A stretch of 64,000 nt of DNA from Lepidodermella squamata (taxonomy: Eukaryota > Gastrotricha), in the NCBI GenBank assembly GCA_047495785.1, contig JBLDXI010000013.1, positions 930,001-994,000 of the forward strand, read 5' to 3'. The translations under genes were made by a program, and so were the position numbers. Below the pieces are notes generated by a model. The model was given only the letters and a program-made list of their open reading frames with translations, had not been told where the DNA came from and searched no databases. Shown one piece after another: positions 46,847-57,517 of the stretch. Numbering within the stretch: the stretch's first letter is position 1; each line of letters starts with the position of its first letter.

Positions 46847-49697
46847 TCAATATTTCAGATACAACCATGATACTCGACGATATGCACACCAAGAAAACGA
46901 GATCTAGAAATATAGCAATTCAACAAAAAATTACGGAAATATTTCTTATACTTACCCATGAGACTCAAGGCTTCAGTTTGGAAGATTTTTTGGAACGGTG
47001 CGAAGTAGATGACGAGGAGTTGACAGATCAGCGAGGCCCCAACAGCGCCAATGAAGAGTTTGTTCGCGAAGAAATTGATTTGGAAAACGCTTTTGGTTTG
47101 CGACCGACTAGCAAGCGCGTTGAACATGTCGAAGAGCACGAAACACGTGAATGTCATCGTCGTGTCTCGCGGTGTGATTTTGTTGTCGATCAACTCGCGC
47201 CAGAACACGAAAAGCGTACCGCAAACGATAGTAGCTGCGGAGATGACAATCGAGAACAGCAGGTTCGGCGACAAAATCGAGTCGCGAGACCGACGCGGAG
47301 GCTTTTTCAGCACGTCTGGGTCGACAGGTTCAACTCCAAGGCTGTAAAGAGTACATTTTTTAAGAATAAAAATGGGCAACCGGGTAAACCAGAACGTACC
47401 TTTGAGCAGGTGGCCCATCCATTATAATATTAATCCATAAAATTTGCATAGCATTGAGAGGTGTTGGCAGACGCATCAGAGTTGAGATAGCAATCAAGCT
47501 CAACGCTGCAATACTCCTGAAATTTCGGAAATTAATGAAAAATAGCCCGCAATAATGGAAATCGCATGACTCACGTGCTCAGCTGGAATCGAACGAAGCT
47601 CCGGATGTTGTAGAAAATACCTTTGCCTTCCTCGATTGCATGCCTATTTGAAAGAAACATTAATTTCCGAGTTTTATGGTTTCAAAATCGAGCTTACAAA
47701 ATCGAGGTGAAGTCATCATTGACCAGGATCATATCGGCAGCCTCGCGTGAAACATCGGTACCCGATCGGCCCATTGCGATGCCAATGTCAGCCGCTTTCA
47801 GGGCGACGGCATCATTGACGCCATCGCCAGTCATTGCAACAACACAGCCAGTCGCCTGCAGGGTCTTGACAATTTTCAGCTTATGCCGAGGCGTGACGCG
47901 GTAGAACACGTTGACTTGCGAAATCAAACTCGGCAACTGAGTCGGGTCGACCTTATCGAGCTGCTCGGCTGAGAACGCGCCCGCACCCGTGTCAATGCCA
48001 AGTCGAATCGCAGTCGCGACAGCCGTTTCCTCCGAATCACCCGTTAGCATTTTCACGCGAACCCCAGCGCCGAGCAGCGTTTTCACAGCATCAGGCACGT
48101 CTTCCCTCGGCGGGTCCATAATGCCGACGAGACCAAGGAAGGCCATGCGATTTTCGGCAGTACCACCTGCGATGCCGACAACTCTCAATCCGGACGAGGC
48201 CATGCGAGTGGCTTGGGTGTAAAACATGCGAATCATATCCGGCGTCAGCTGGCGGGTTTCGCCCGGTGCGGAATAGAACAGCGTACAACGGTCCAACACC
48301 ATTTCAAGCGCGCCCTTCATGTAATACATCGTCTCTTCAGTCCGTTTATGCCTAACCTTTACTTGCATCCATTTAGTCTCACTCGAAAACGGCCATTCGT
48401 ACAAACGATGCCACTCGTCGCGTAAATCGTTCTGAAACCCGGCTTTCATCGCTGCCGTAATCAAAGCGCCTTCGGTCGGTTGCCCCATCAACTCGCCATT
48501 CGTGACGAAGGCATTATTGCACAGACAGCCAGCCCGTAGAACGTGCGTAATTGTCGGGTGGCTCTCCTGGTGGACGGTCTGGCCCTGACAGAAAATCACC
48601 CCGCTACAGCTGTAACCGATCCCCGTGACTTCGGCGTGTAAACCGTCTGAGGTGCAAATCGACGTGACTGTCATCTCGTTCTTTGTCAGCGTTCCAGTTT
48701 TGTCCGAGCATATAACGTTGACACAGCCCAACGTTTCGACAATCGGCAACTTTTTCACTATAGCCTGGCGTCTGGCCATTCGCATGACGCCGATAGCAAG
48801 GGTGACAGTAACTACGATAGGCAGGCCCTCTGGAATAGCGGCGACTGCAAGCGAGACGGATATGGTGAACAACTCCAGAACTTGATGGCCTTGTAATAGC
48901 CCAATCAACATAATAAGGCCGATAATCATGAACGAGTAGAAGGATAATTGTTTGCCCAAGGCGTCCATCGAGCGTTGCAATGGTGTTTTCGGCGACTCCT
49001 GGGCTTGCATCATTTTAAACATTTCGCCGAACTGAGACGCATCAGCCGTGGCTGTGACTATACCCCGGCCATGTCCGCCCCGAACTAGACTGCCCATGAA
49101 CATCATCGAGGAAAGGCTGGCCATCCCACCCGAATTCGCGACTGGTTGCGTAGTTTTGTAGACCGGCTCAGTTTCGCCGGTAAAAGACGACTCGTCGACG
49201 GCAAGATCGACCGCTTCGATAATGCGGCAGTCGGCTGGCACGCGGTCGCCAACCGAAAAACAAACAATATCACCAGGTACGAGTTCCCTAGCCAGGAAAG
49301 TCTCCACCCTGCCCTCTCGCAAGCAGTGGCATTGCGGCGGGACTAGCTTGGTCAACGCGGCCAGCGATTGTTCAGATCTGTACTCCTGGACGAAAGCGAC
49401 TGTAACGACGATGAGAATGGCTAGGGTGATTGAGATGCAATCGTCGAATTGGCCCATGATCAGACTGATGGCGGCCGAGGCGAGCAGCAGTAGGATCAAC
49501 GGGTTCTTGAATTGTTCCAGATACTTCTTCCATAGCGGCTCGTTCTCTGTAACGTCAAACTCGTTGAAGCCATTTTCGCGCTGCCGCATCTGCGCCTGTT
49601 GCTGAGTAAGGCCGTTGTCGATGTCGGCCTGCAAGATCGACGCAACCTCGGCGACGGCCAGCGATGAAGCTTGTGCACTCGGCAGACATGTTATCAT
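46847..49697 (-). CDS. ATP2C1: Secretory-pathway Ca2+/Mn2+-transporting P-type ATPase (SPCA/PMR1)
   Basis: P2A ATPase that loads the Golgi with Ca2+ and Mn2+. Exons: 49697-47698, 47643-47575, 47516-47400, 47341-46956, 46905-46847; 876 aa (human ATP2C1 919). Visible hallmarks are TGET in the actuator domain, [14 protein letters not shown] (TM4 ion-binding), the phosphorylation motif [14 protein letters not shown], and the hinge [18 protein letters not shown]. Late exons give [16 protein letters not shown] and [10 protein letters not shown] followed by [13 protein letters not shown], nearly identical to human SPCA1. The start chosen is the first in-frame Met (MITCLPSAQ), aligning with MIPVLTSKK of human SPCA1. 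The frame is open for about 210 bases upstream but has no ATG, so an upstream coding exon is possible. The C-terminus ends soon after TM10 (SSIMVVYLKY), shorter than human. Confidence 0.95.
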
Positions 49698-50012
49698 TCT
49701 TTTCGCCGCTGGCGCGCCTTCTTTATTCGTTGTATTGTTGTTACTATGAATCAACAGTGATTCGCCTATTTTGCCCGAATCGGCTTCAAACTTGCCAGAA
49801 CTTGGCGTCTGCACAGTTTTCGTGCCAAGTTCAGGCGAGGGCAACGGTTCGTAGCGGCGAAATCTGAACTTCTTAACGAGATCCGTCGTAGCTGTAGCGT
49901 TGTTGCCAGTCTACTTAATAATTTAACAGACCTATAAAAATTCAGTAAAATCGTAATTAGCCTGCTGAAATAAACAAAACAATATTCTTCGGATTTATTT
50001 TTCAGATTTTTT
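49698..50012 (-). other. Short gap between KLHDC4 stop and SPCA start
   Basis: Only 315 bases separate two same-strand genes. A T-rich acceptor (GAATTTTTATAG, 49,932-49,934) and a weaker TAG at 49,911-49,913 precede an ATG-less open frame joined to the SPCA reading frame. The gap could hold a trans-splice acceptor of a polycistronic unit or the rest of a coding N-terminus. Confidence 0.4.
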
Positions 50013-51750
50013 TCACTCGTCGTCGTCGTCGTCGCTGGACGTGTCGCTCGAATCGTCATCACCGATATCATCGACATCCATCAAGCTTTCACCATCGTCA
50101 TCGTCTTCATCGCTACTTTCAACCCACTCTTGCTTTTCGGCCGTATCGGCGATCAAAGTCGCCCAGCCATCGTCCATTCGCATTAAATTAAGCGTGTAAA
50201 AATCCGACAGCGTAACTTGCCGGTCTTTTACCTCGCACATGCCCCCGTACAGAAACAACGAGTGGCCTTTTACAGCTAACATCGTGTTCATTCGCGGTCT
50301 AATCGGAGCCGCGCCTTCGCCCTGCATTTTCACCGTCAATTGAGCCCATTTGCGCTTATCGGCGTCGAATACGTAGACATCGTTGAAAAAATTACCATTA
50401 ATCGCGTCTTCGCTTTCCTGGTCGGAAACGCCGCCGAAAAACAGTACACGGTTGTTTTGACCAGGAAGCAGCACAGAGGAACAGCCGCAGCGGATCGGAT
50501 TAGGCTTTTCGCCACTTTGTCTAACTTGAACCCATCGCCACGGCATGTTAACGAGCGGGGTTTTCGACGCGCCTGAGTCGAATTCACTTACACCGTCGAC
50601 TTGCAACATGTACATGTCAGTGTGGGTGACCCCGGCGTCAACTTGTTTCGCCACCCGATTTTTGCTATAGCCACCGTAGACAAGAATCGATGACATAGAT
50701 GGCAAGTAGACAACTTGAGCATTGGAACGAGGCGGTGGTGCGTCGCCCAGCGGTTTAACCAGCTTCCATTTTCGGGTACTCGGATCGAAAACGTGGACAT
50801 CATTGTAATACGTGAAGTTGTTGTTCGTCTCGAAGAAACCGCCGAAAACAACGAGGTGCCGCTTGAATTCTACCATCTTGTGACCAGACCGTGGTGACGG
50901 GCATTCGCCAGTAGCACTACGAAAAAAGCCATGAAAAACAGTTGGAAATGAATTGGCAGGGTAAATGTGTATTAACACCTGCTCGAGTGCAAATAAAGCT
51001 CTAATCCTCAGAACAAAACAAACCGCCAAGCAAACCACATAAATAAGCTAGTATAAACCTTATGCTCTCCCAGCGGTTTTCTTTGACATGAAAGCACCAC
51101 AAGTCGCTGAAGTGGTGGAATTGAAGCTGTGAAGGACTGGCGAACTCGCCACCATATAGCCATAATTGTCCGCCACCGAGATGTGACATCACAGTCTATC
51201 GCAGGATCAAGAAATAGCATTCACCAAGATCATGATGAAATGCGGATCTAACCTGATGAGACGCTCTAGGCAATGGCCTTGCATGATCGGCAGGTGCAAC
51301 AAATTGAAACCACTCATTTGTCTTAATTTTGTATTGAAATAAGTCGTCGTAAACGGTTGCTTTCGAACCGTTGAAAAAGTCACCACCGAAAAAGTACAAC
51401 TCGTCACGTTCGGGATGCACAGCTATGCTGATATTGCACCTAATTTGTTAACACAAATCCTAAGAATACTTATTTACTCAAAGTTATTCACGCTTACCTC
51501 GGTGAAGGAGCCGCACATGGGACGAATGACGGCTTGGTGACCGCTGACTTGATTTGTGACCTTTGCTGTAAGATGTCTTTCACGTCAGCCTATAAATAGC
51601 GTAAAATCATCTGTCAATTTTGGTCATATGAAAAATTACCTCGCCAATTTCGGCTAAGAGCTTTTTCAGTTTTCTGTCAGCTTTCTTCTGTTCCCCCTTG
51701 CTTGATTTCTCCACAGCTCCGCCCTTGCTTCCTTTCTTTTGCTTCCCCAT
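50013..51750 (-). CDS. KLHDC4: Kelch domain-containing protein 4 homologue
   Basis: Kelch-repeat beta-propeller protein; the molecular role of the family is poorly defined. Exons: 51750-51640, 51589-51498, 51439-51253, 51195-51059, 50916-50013; 476 aa (human 520), phases consistent. The N-terminus is a Lys-rich MGKQKKGSKGG, as in human KLHDC4 (MGKKGKKEKK). Blades include VHPERDELYFFGGDFFNG, GGGQLWLYGGEFASPSQ, PSPRSGHKMVEFKRHLVVFG and SILVYGGYSKNRV, then NRVLFFGGVSDQE and SLFLYGGMCEVKDRQVTLSD, in the same order as the human protein. The C-terminal 30 residues are strongly acidic (Asp/Ser/Glu). An acceptor AG 8 bases upstream of the ATG is a possible trans-splice site. It lies between transaldolase and SPCA on the same strand. 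Confidence 0.95.
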
Positions 51751-52256
51751 TTTAACGACTAAATAGAGGAAAATCAGACAGTTTTAGAATAAGTTTTAAT
51801 CATGAAAAGACCAATCTATAAAAAATCAAAGTAGTATTAGCGACCAATCACTTAAATTATTCGTTCTTCATTGATACAAATGTTAAGATGTCTCAGAAGA
51901 TGAATCAAAAAATAGTTAGTATCCGAATATCGAACGAGCCTGCAAAATTGGCAGCACAAATTATTCTTCATGATCGCAGCTGAAACAGCTACGTGTCACT
52001 AATTACCGCATGTAGATGTGTTCTTTGAAAATATATATGTATTAGGCGCTTCGCCTATTAGCATAAGGAATTAGTATTCAGCATCGATCACCGATTTCAA
52101 AAGTAAGTACAGCCAAACTATCACGTAAGTAAAAAACTAGAAGACGCATTGGTCCAACTAGTTTCACCTAGACACAGTATACCACAATTATACCAGCCTG
52201 ATAGCCTAAGCAAGCAATATAGCTTGAAGTCCCTTGTAAGTTTATCAATTGGCGAA
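51751..52256. other. 506 bp between transaldolase and KLHDC4
   Basis: No gene seen. It is AT-rich. The KLHDC4 acceptor (CCTCTATTTAG, 51,759-51,761) lies at its left edge and the transaldolase 3' UTR at its right. A plus-strand open frame entering from the right is the antisense shadow of transaldolase. Confidence 0.5.
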
Positions 52257-53384
52257 TTAGGCCTTATTCAGCAACCCAGAGATAACTTCTTTAAGTTTCT
52301 TGTTATCGGCGGCAAATCTGCGAACACCATCAGAGAGTTTGTCGGTGGCCATAGGATCTTCATTCAACTGCCAACGGAAGGACTTCTCGTCCAACCCGAC
52401 GTGAGGAAGAGGATCTTTCGACGCACGGGCTGCTTGAACATCCAGAACACGCACAACTGGCTCGTTCATGGCAGCAAGTTTGTCCAAAAGAGAGGGAGCG
52501 ATAGTCAACATGTCACAGCCACTTAAACCCAAAATTTCATCAGTGTTACGGAATGAAGCTGCCAAAATTTGCGTGTGGGCACCCACTCGTTTCAGATAGT
52601 TGTAAATCTGAACTACTGAAACCACACCGGGGTCAGTTTCGCGAGTGAAGCTCTTCTTGTCAGTATTATTCACATGCCTGAAATATAAACATGAACATGA
52701 AACTAAGGCGAGAAAAATAACACATACCAGTCCAAAATTCTACCGACAAACGGTGAAATAACTGTGGCCCCTGCATTCTGGGCAGCAGCAGCGGCTTGGC
52801 ACAGGTGAAACATCAGAGTCATGTTGCAATGAATGTGCTCTCCCTCAAGAACACGGCAGGCCTGAAGGCCCTCCCAAGTGCTAGCAAGCTTGATTAGGAT
52901 TCTGTCAGAGGAAATTCCACGAGCCTTGAACATGTCCAAGTAGTGATGCGCTTTGTACAGCGAAGCGCATGAATCAAATGATAAATCAGCATCAATCTAG
53001 ACGGGAAAATTATAGAGCGATTATTTCAACATCGAGTTCATACCTCAACGGAAACACGGCCTGGAACGATTTGGAGAAGCTCGCTGGCAAAAGTAACATA
53101 AAGCTCATCGACAGCACGCTGAACCAGATTTTGGCTGCCCTGATCCTTGACTTTTTGCAACGTCGAAGCAATCAAAGAGCTGTAGCGTTCGTTTTGGCAT
53201 GCCTAACATGCAGTAGTTGCTTTCAACAATTAATATTAATAGCGCATTTCAGCAATACCTGAAGTAGCAACGTCGGATTGGTCGTTGACTCTTGCGGTTT
53301 GAATTTTTTCACCGCCTCAAAATCCCCGGAGTCAGCAACGATAACGCTGACTCGGCGAAGTTGTTCAAGAGTTGACTCACTCAT
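52257..53384 (-). CDS. TALDO1: Transaldolase
   Basis: Cytosolic enzyme of the non-oxidative pentose phosphate pathway; moves a dihydroxyacetone unit from sedoheptulose-7-phosphate to glyceraldehyde-3-phosphate. Exons: 53384-53259, 53202-53044, 52996-52728, 52677-52257; 324 aa (human 337). Landmarks are [20 protein letters not shown] and TTNPTLL near the N-terminus, [15 protein letters not shown], and [12 protein letters not shown], whose Lys131 is the Schiff-base lysine by homology (human K142). [13 protein letters not shown] and [10 protein letters not shown], then [12 protein letters not shown], complete the barrel. Asp17 and Glu near residue 96 positions known for catalysis appear conserved. 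An acceptor (GGCTGTAG, 53,406-53,408) leaves a 21-base leader. No sign of truncation. Confidence 0.97.
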
Positions 53385-53405
53385 AGTTCAAAGTTTGTAT
53401 CAAGC

Positions 53406-53424
53406 CTACAGCCAAACAAGGCAG
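53406..53424 (-). promoter_or_regulatory. Splice acceptor upstream of transaldolase
   Basis: On the minus strand, a pyrimidine-rich tract ending in CCTTGTTTGGCTGTAG lies 21 bases before the ATG, without a matching donor identified nearby. Confidence 0.4.
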
Positions 53425-55040
53425 TGAAAAAGCATTGAGCATGAGAGTTCCGAATGTTCAGTGTCTATTTCAAAAGAACAAAAAATGATTCTACAACCAA
53501 TGGGGAATCTGGAACAGAAAAGCCGTCATCGATCTGTTGCGGAAGAAATCCCCGAGAAAAATGGCTGTGCACCGTAATCCTATTCACTTGGCAAGCTTGG
53601 CCTGCGAAAACACTAAACCCTGAGAGCGTAAACGGTAAACGAGAGTGTTTCAGCGTTTGCTCGTCCAGGAATCTTCGCGACAAGTCGCGCAAAAAGCCTT
53701 CTTTTTGCTCGACTTAACGAAGATGTTTCGAACACTCGAAAGGGACTGTAAATATTTAATTGCCACATCTAGGATTTTATTTCTTTAGTCTAAAACGTAT
53801 TGTTTATTATAGCGCCCGAAAATAGTTTGTACTAATCCTTCACCTATATAATAATTAACCAACCCAAAATCATGCCGGTTATTTTGTAGGGTTTTGCACT
53901 GCGAAACGAAGTAAGGCCCTCTGGTGGCTGCGATCGAAGCCTGGTGACTGTAGACAGTAGGAACTGCAATAACTGCAATATAACTGGCATATATGTCACA
54001 TTTTGTATGCAAGAGATAGCTTAACCGGCTGCCAACTGGCTTTTGATCTCAGCGACCACGAAGTTCTTCGCGATCCCCTCATATCTAATCCACTCAACCG
54101 AGTAGCCAGCGGTGTCTGTTAAAGAAGGCGAAGGGCTGCTGGCTGCTGTTATTTTTATATCCACAAACACGCTTCGGCTGTTTCGTATAGAACATAACTT
54201 GATCCAACTTAATTTCTGACCCCCTCCCATTCTCCTAAACTTTGGCCATGGGGTGTGCTTCAAACCGAAGCGAACCCCGGCCCAACGCGCCTGGGGCCTT
54301 ATGGAGCTTATACTCGACTTATACTTCGTTTCGTTGCATTATAAAAAACATCAAGCACTCCATAATTGAAAACCAGTTACCCAATGGAGACTTATTACGT
54401 CACGTTGTCGCTTACAGATATGGCAATACTTGGGGCCGAAGATCGAATTAGGAAAAATGCCCGCAACCATTCATTTGATTGTAATGGTTTAATAATGTCC
54501 GCCGAATTAAGCCACCGACTACCTGACCACTCACTGACTGCAAGTTTTACAAAGAAAGCTACCTGCTGTCTATACTCGATGAGTCTGGGCATCGATCGCG
54601 CCACAAGAGACAGACAATGTCGTGTTTTATGTGTCATCAGAGTTGAACTATAGTAGGTAAATGTTCCACATGGGCCTGAAATGTAGGCAAATATGGAAAT
54701 TCTTCTGTGACAGTGTGGAAATCGGAAATGATCCAGATGAATTATAGGTAGTCATTTAGCTAAATAACTGCAATACCTGGGTTATGCAAAATGTTTCCGG
54801 CGAGGTCTTCCATTTTAGAATAAATAGATCAAATCCTCAACAAAATCCGGTCAATCATAATCGAAATCAGATGCCATTGTCAGGTTGCCTTTTCTCCGCG
54901 GTATCCAACTACTATTAAATGACCCCACTGCCCAGAGTCACCCGATTGTGCGTAGTGTTTTTCGTTTATATGTTCTTTAATCACTCCCCCTTCTCTTGGA
55001 AAGTCGGCTTCCACCTGTTAAACTTGTAATTGAAAGGCAT
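53425..55040. other. 1.6 kb between transaldolase and CBX with unresolved minus-strand open frames
   Basis: No gene is recognised. Minus-strand open frames with protein-like composition lie at 54,637-54,395, 54,263-54,021, 54,012-53,785 and about 53,720-53,465, the last ending 57 bases before the transaldolase acceptor. A plausible donor (ATATCT|GTAAGC near 54,415) and acceptors (GTTTAG near 54,236; TATTTACAG near 53,745) exist. Two frames stay open after the last acceptor, so no unique model could be built. It may be a small unknown gene upstream of transaldolase or noise. The right part should hold the CBX promoter. Confidence 0.3.
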
Positions 55041-55054
55041 TTGTTATTACATAG
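55041..55054 (+). promoter_or_regulatory. Splice acceptor upstream of CBX
   Basis: TTGTTATTACATAG precedes a 24-base leader before the CBX ATG. The leader contains a short upstream ATG that meets a stop after four codons, so if transcribed it would form a minimal upstream open frame. Confidence 0.4.
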
Positions 55055-55078
55055 GAATGCTTTGTTGCTCTTGAAAGA

Positions 55079-55991
55079 ATGGGAAGTTCAGACGGGATTT
55101 TCGAAGCAGAAAATATTTTGAAAAAGCGCGTTCGAGGTGGCCGCGTCGAATATCTTATCAAGTGGAAAGGATACAGTTCAAAACATAACACATGGGAGCC
55201 TTCAAAAAATATTCTTGATGTTCGGTTGATAAAGAGTGAGTATTAAACACTGCAAAATATTCTTTATCTCATCGATTTTTTCAGCTTTTGAACAGGAACA
55301 AGCTGCACTAAAGTCGGGATCCAAGACCCAAACCAAAAAGCGGCGTATACCTTCAACTTCATCTAGTGACGAAGGACATGAAAGTGACGAAGATGATGGC
55401 GAGAAAAAAGGAAACCACGAGCAGAAATCCGACACCGAGACCAAATCGTCAAAACCTGAACAAGAGCCTCCAATCATCACCCTCAAAATGTCGTCCGGCC
55501 AGGTTGAAATTTCCGAAAGAAAATCAAGTAGCAAAGATCAATCAGCAACGCCGACTCACTCGCACAAATCTCACAATGCAGCCTCGACTTTAAATGATGG
55601 CCATAAGAAAAGTCAACATTCCAGTAGTGAAGGGCAATCATCCTCTGCAGCTAATAAGCTGGCAAAAACAGCATCTAGCTTCCATTCTTATTATTATAAT
55701 CCATCAAGCGATGGAAAGGTCAGAGCGCATGACATGGTTGAAACCACCACCGGCGAAAAAGCGCGGTCAGGGCTTGCTAAAATATTGCCACTGGATAGAC
55801 CTTCAGCATCGGCAGCTGCTGGAAGCTTGTTAGGGCAGCTAGTTGGTAGCTCACCTGTTTGGCGACCAAGTCCTGTGATCACGGATGTGACAGTGGGTAA
55901 GCTAATAAATAAATTATTTAATTCATTTATTCCCTCGTATATTTTCACAGGTGGAAAAACGGTGACATTTGTCGAAAGAGTGCCTTATTGA
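55079..55991 (+). CDS. Polycomb chromobox protein (canonical PRC1 CBX)
   Basis: Reader of H3K27me3 and subunit of canonical PRC1. Exons: 55079-55235, 55285-55896, 55951-55991; 269 aa. The chromodomain is at residues 7-58: [37 protein letters not shown]. Aromatic cage positions are Phe8, Trp29 and Tyr32; Polycomb proteins usually have Trp at the third. A Ser/Lys-rich middle (about 65-225) follows, then a C-terminal Pc box ([11 protein letters not shown], then [13 protein letters not shown] at the very end) that in the family binds RING1. The Pc box crosses the last intron in phase. The presence of both ends separates it from HP1, which has a chromoshadow domain. It most resembles CBX2/4/6/7/8 but cannot be assigned to one. 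It is the only plus-strand gene in the right third. Confidence 0.93.
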
Positions 55992-57517
55992 AGCCAAGCT
56001 TGGAACGAATCCATTTGCGTTGCCGTTGTTATTGTGCATTTTGTTTTTGGACGCGTCGTTTTGTTACTTGCTATTTTCTAAGAGAATTGTTAGATGGGAA
56101 ATGATCTTAATATTGACTGTTTCTAATTTATAAAAAAATATGTTAACGTTGGATGAAAATACGCCGACTTAAATAATCAGCTTTCGCCACTGTTGCAAAG
56201 ATGTCATGTGCAAAGAGAAGTGAAATTTTGAACGCCGTTTCACTGTTTTTAATGTACATATTCGAGATCGTAAAATGATACGATAAATCATATTACAATT
56301 ATTACTTGAGTGAATGGAAACTAGGTTGTTTCTTATACATGTTTATTTGCCGTGTCACCCGCTTCTCTACTAGAGACTTCGAATCGGACGTGAGACCGCT
56401 ACATATATATATACATATAATTTGTTGCGTTTCGAATGGTTACATCAAATATTACTAACCTTCGTGATTTTTGCAAACTGGAAAGTAAAACAAGTGAAAG
56501 GCTGATGAAAAATGACGGCATTTTGACCCACTATTTTTATTTTGGAAGGTCAATCCATACAATTGCACCGAAACAAGTGCATAGACTCTCTCTCTGAAGC
56601 TTCTACCGAGTTACGTATGAGAGCTAGATTACAAACTAAAAACAACAACACTTTATAGGCAGTACATATATTTGTATCAATCAATCAAGTTTTCATCACC
56701 ATTTTCATCAAAATAAAAAGGAAAGATTTTAAGATATAGCAATCACCTCTGAAGAGTTCGAACGGTGCTGTGATGTTCCGAACAGGAATACGGTGCGATA
56801 TAATAATAACATTATTATCAGTAGTATTTATCAAGAGTCAAAACAACTTCGCGTCGTGATCACAACTACATTTTAGCTGGAATGTAGAACATAAATATCG
56901 GGCGAGTTTCTCCGTTACGAAGGAAAAGCAAGCGTTTCTAAGCTCGGGAACTCAAGTAACAACCTTGCAATAGCAATAAAATCACATGTTACACAGGAAT
57001 AAAATGTGACCGAGCCACCACGCTTGCACGGATCGTCTTTGTTAAAGCCTTTGTCGACCACATCCAAAGCAAAAGTAATTAAAGCTCTCAAAGCGGTGAA
57101 CGAAAAGTGAGCAGTTTGATGTAATAAAGCTGACACGAGTGAAATCAAGTTCAAAATTTGATAACGAGGCTATGAATATACTGCTATAAGCACACGGAAC
57201 ACATAACTAACTACTCGACGATAACTGCCAACCAAAAAATTGTTGTAGCACCATATCAGCACTGAAGGTACATCGGGATTCTCGTTGCTAACAACCTCGA
57301 ATATGAATCAGAAACAACAAACAGAAACATTAAATAGGCGTTGTCATCATTATTCGAAGCACACAATAACGGTTTTTTTCTCATATTGGCGGAGGGTGAA
57401 TGTCGAACAGAGTTTCGAAACATTTCGTTGAAAAATGAGCTTTTATAGGTGGGAAAAGGCTTGCAGTAAAAAACGAGAAGAGATAACTCTATTCAGTGCG
57501 ACCTGAGGACTTTAATA
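55992..57517. other. Convergent 3' flanks of CBX and the Na+/H+ exchanger
   Basis: No gene seen in 1.5 kb. It is AT-rich with short tandem AT dinucleotides near 56,404-56,420 and scattered poly(A)-signal-like hexamers on both strands. It probably carries both 3' UTRs; open frames here are short and composition is not coding-like. Confidence 0.5.

Noticed and set aside
55079-55991. HP1-type chromobox
   Set aside because: There is no chromoshadow domain; the C-terminus is a Pc box.
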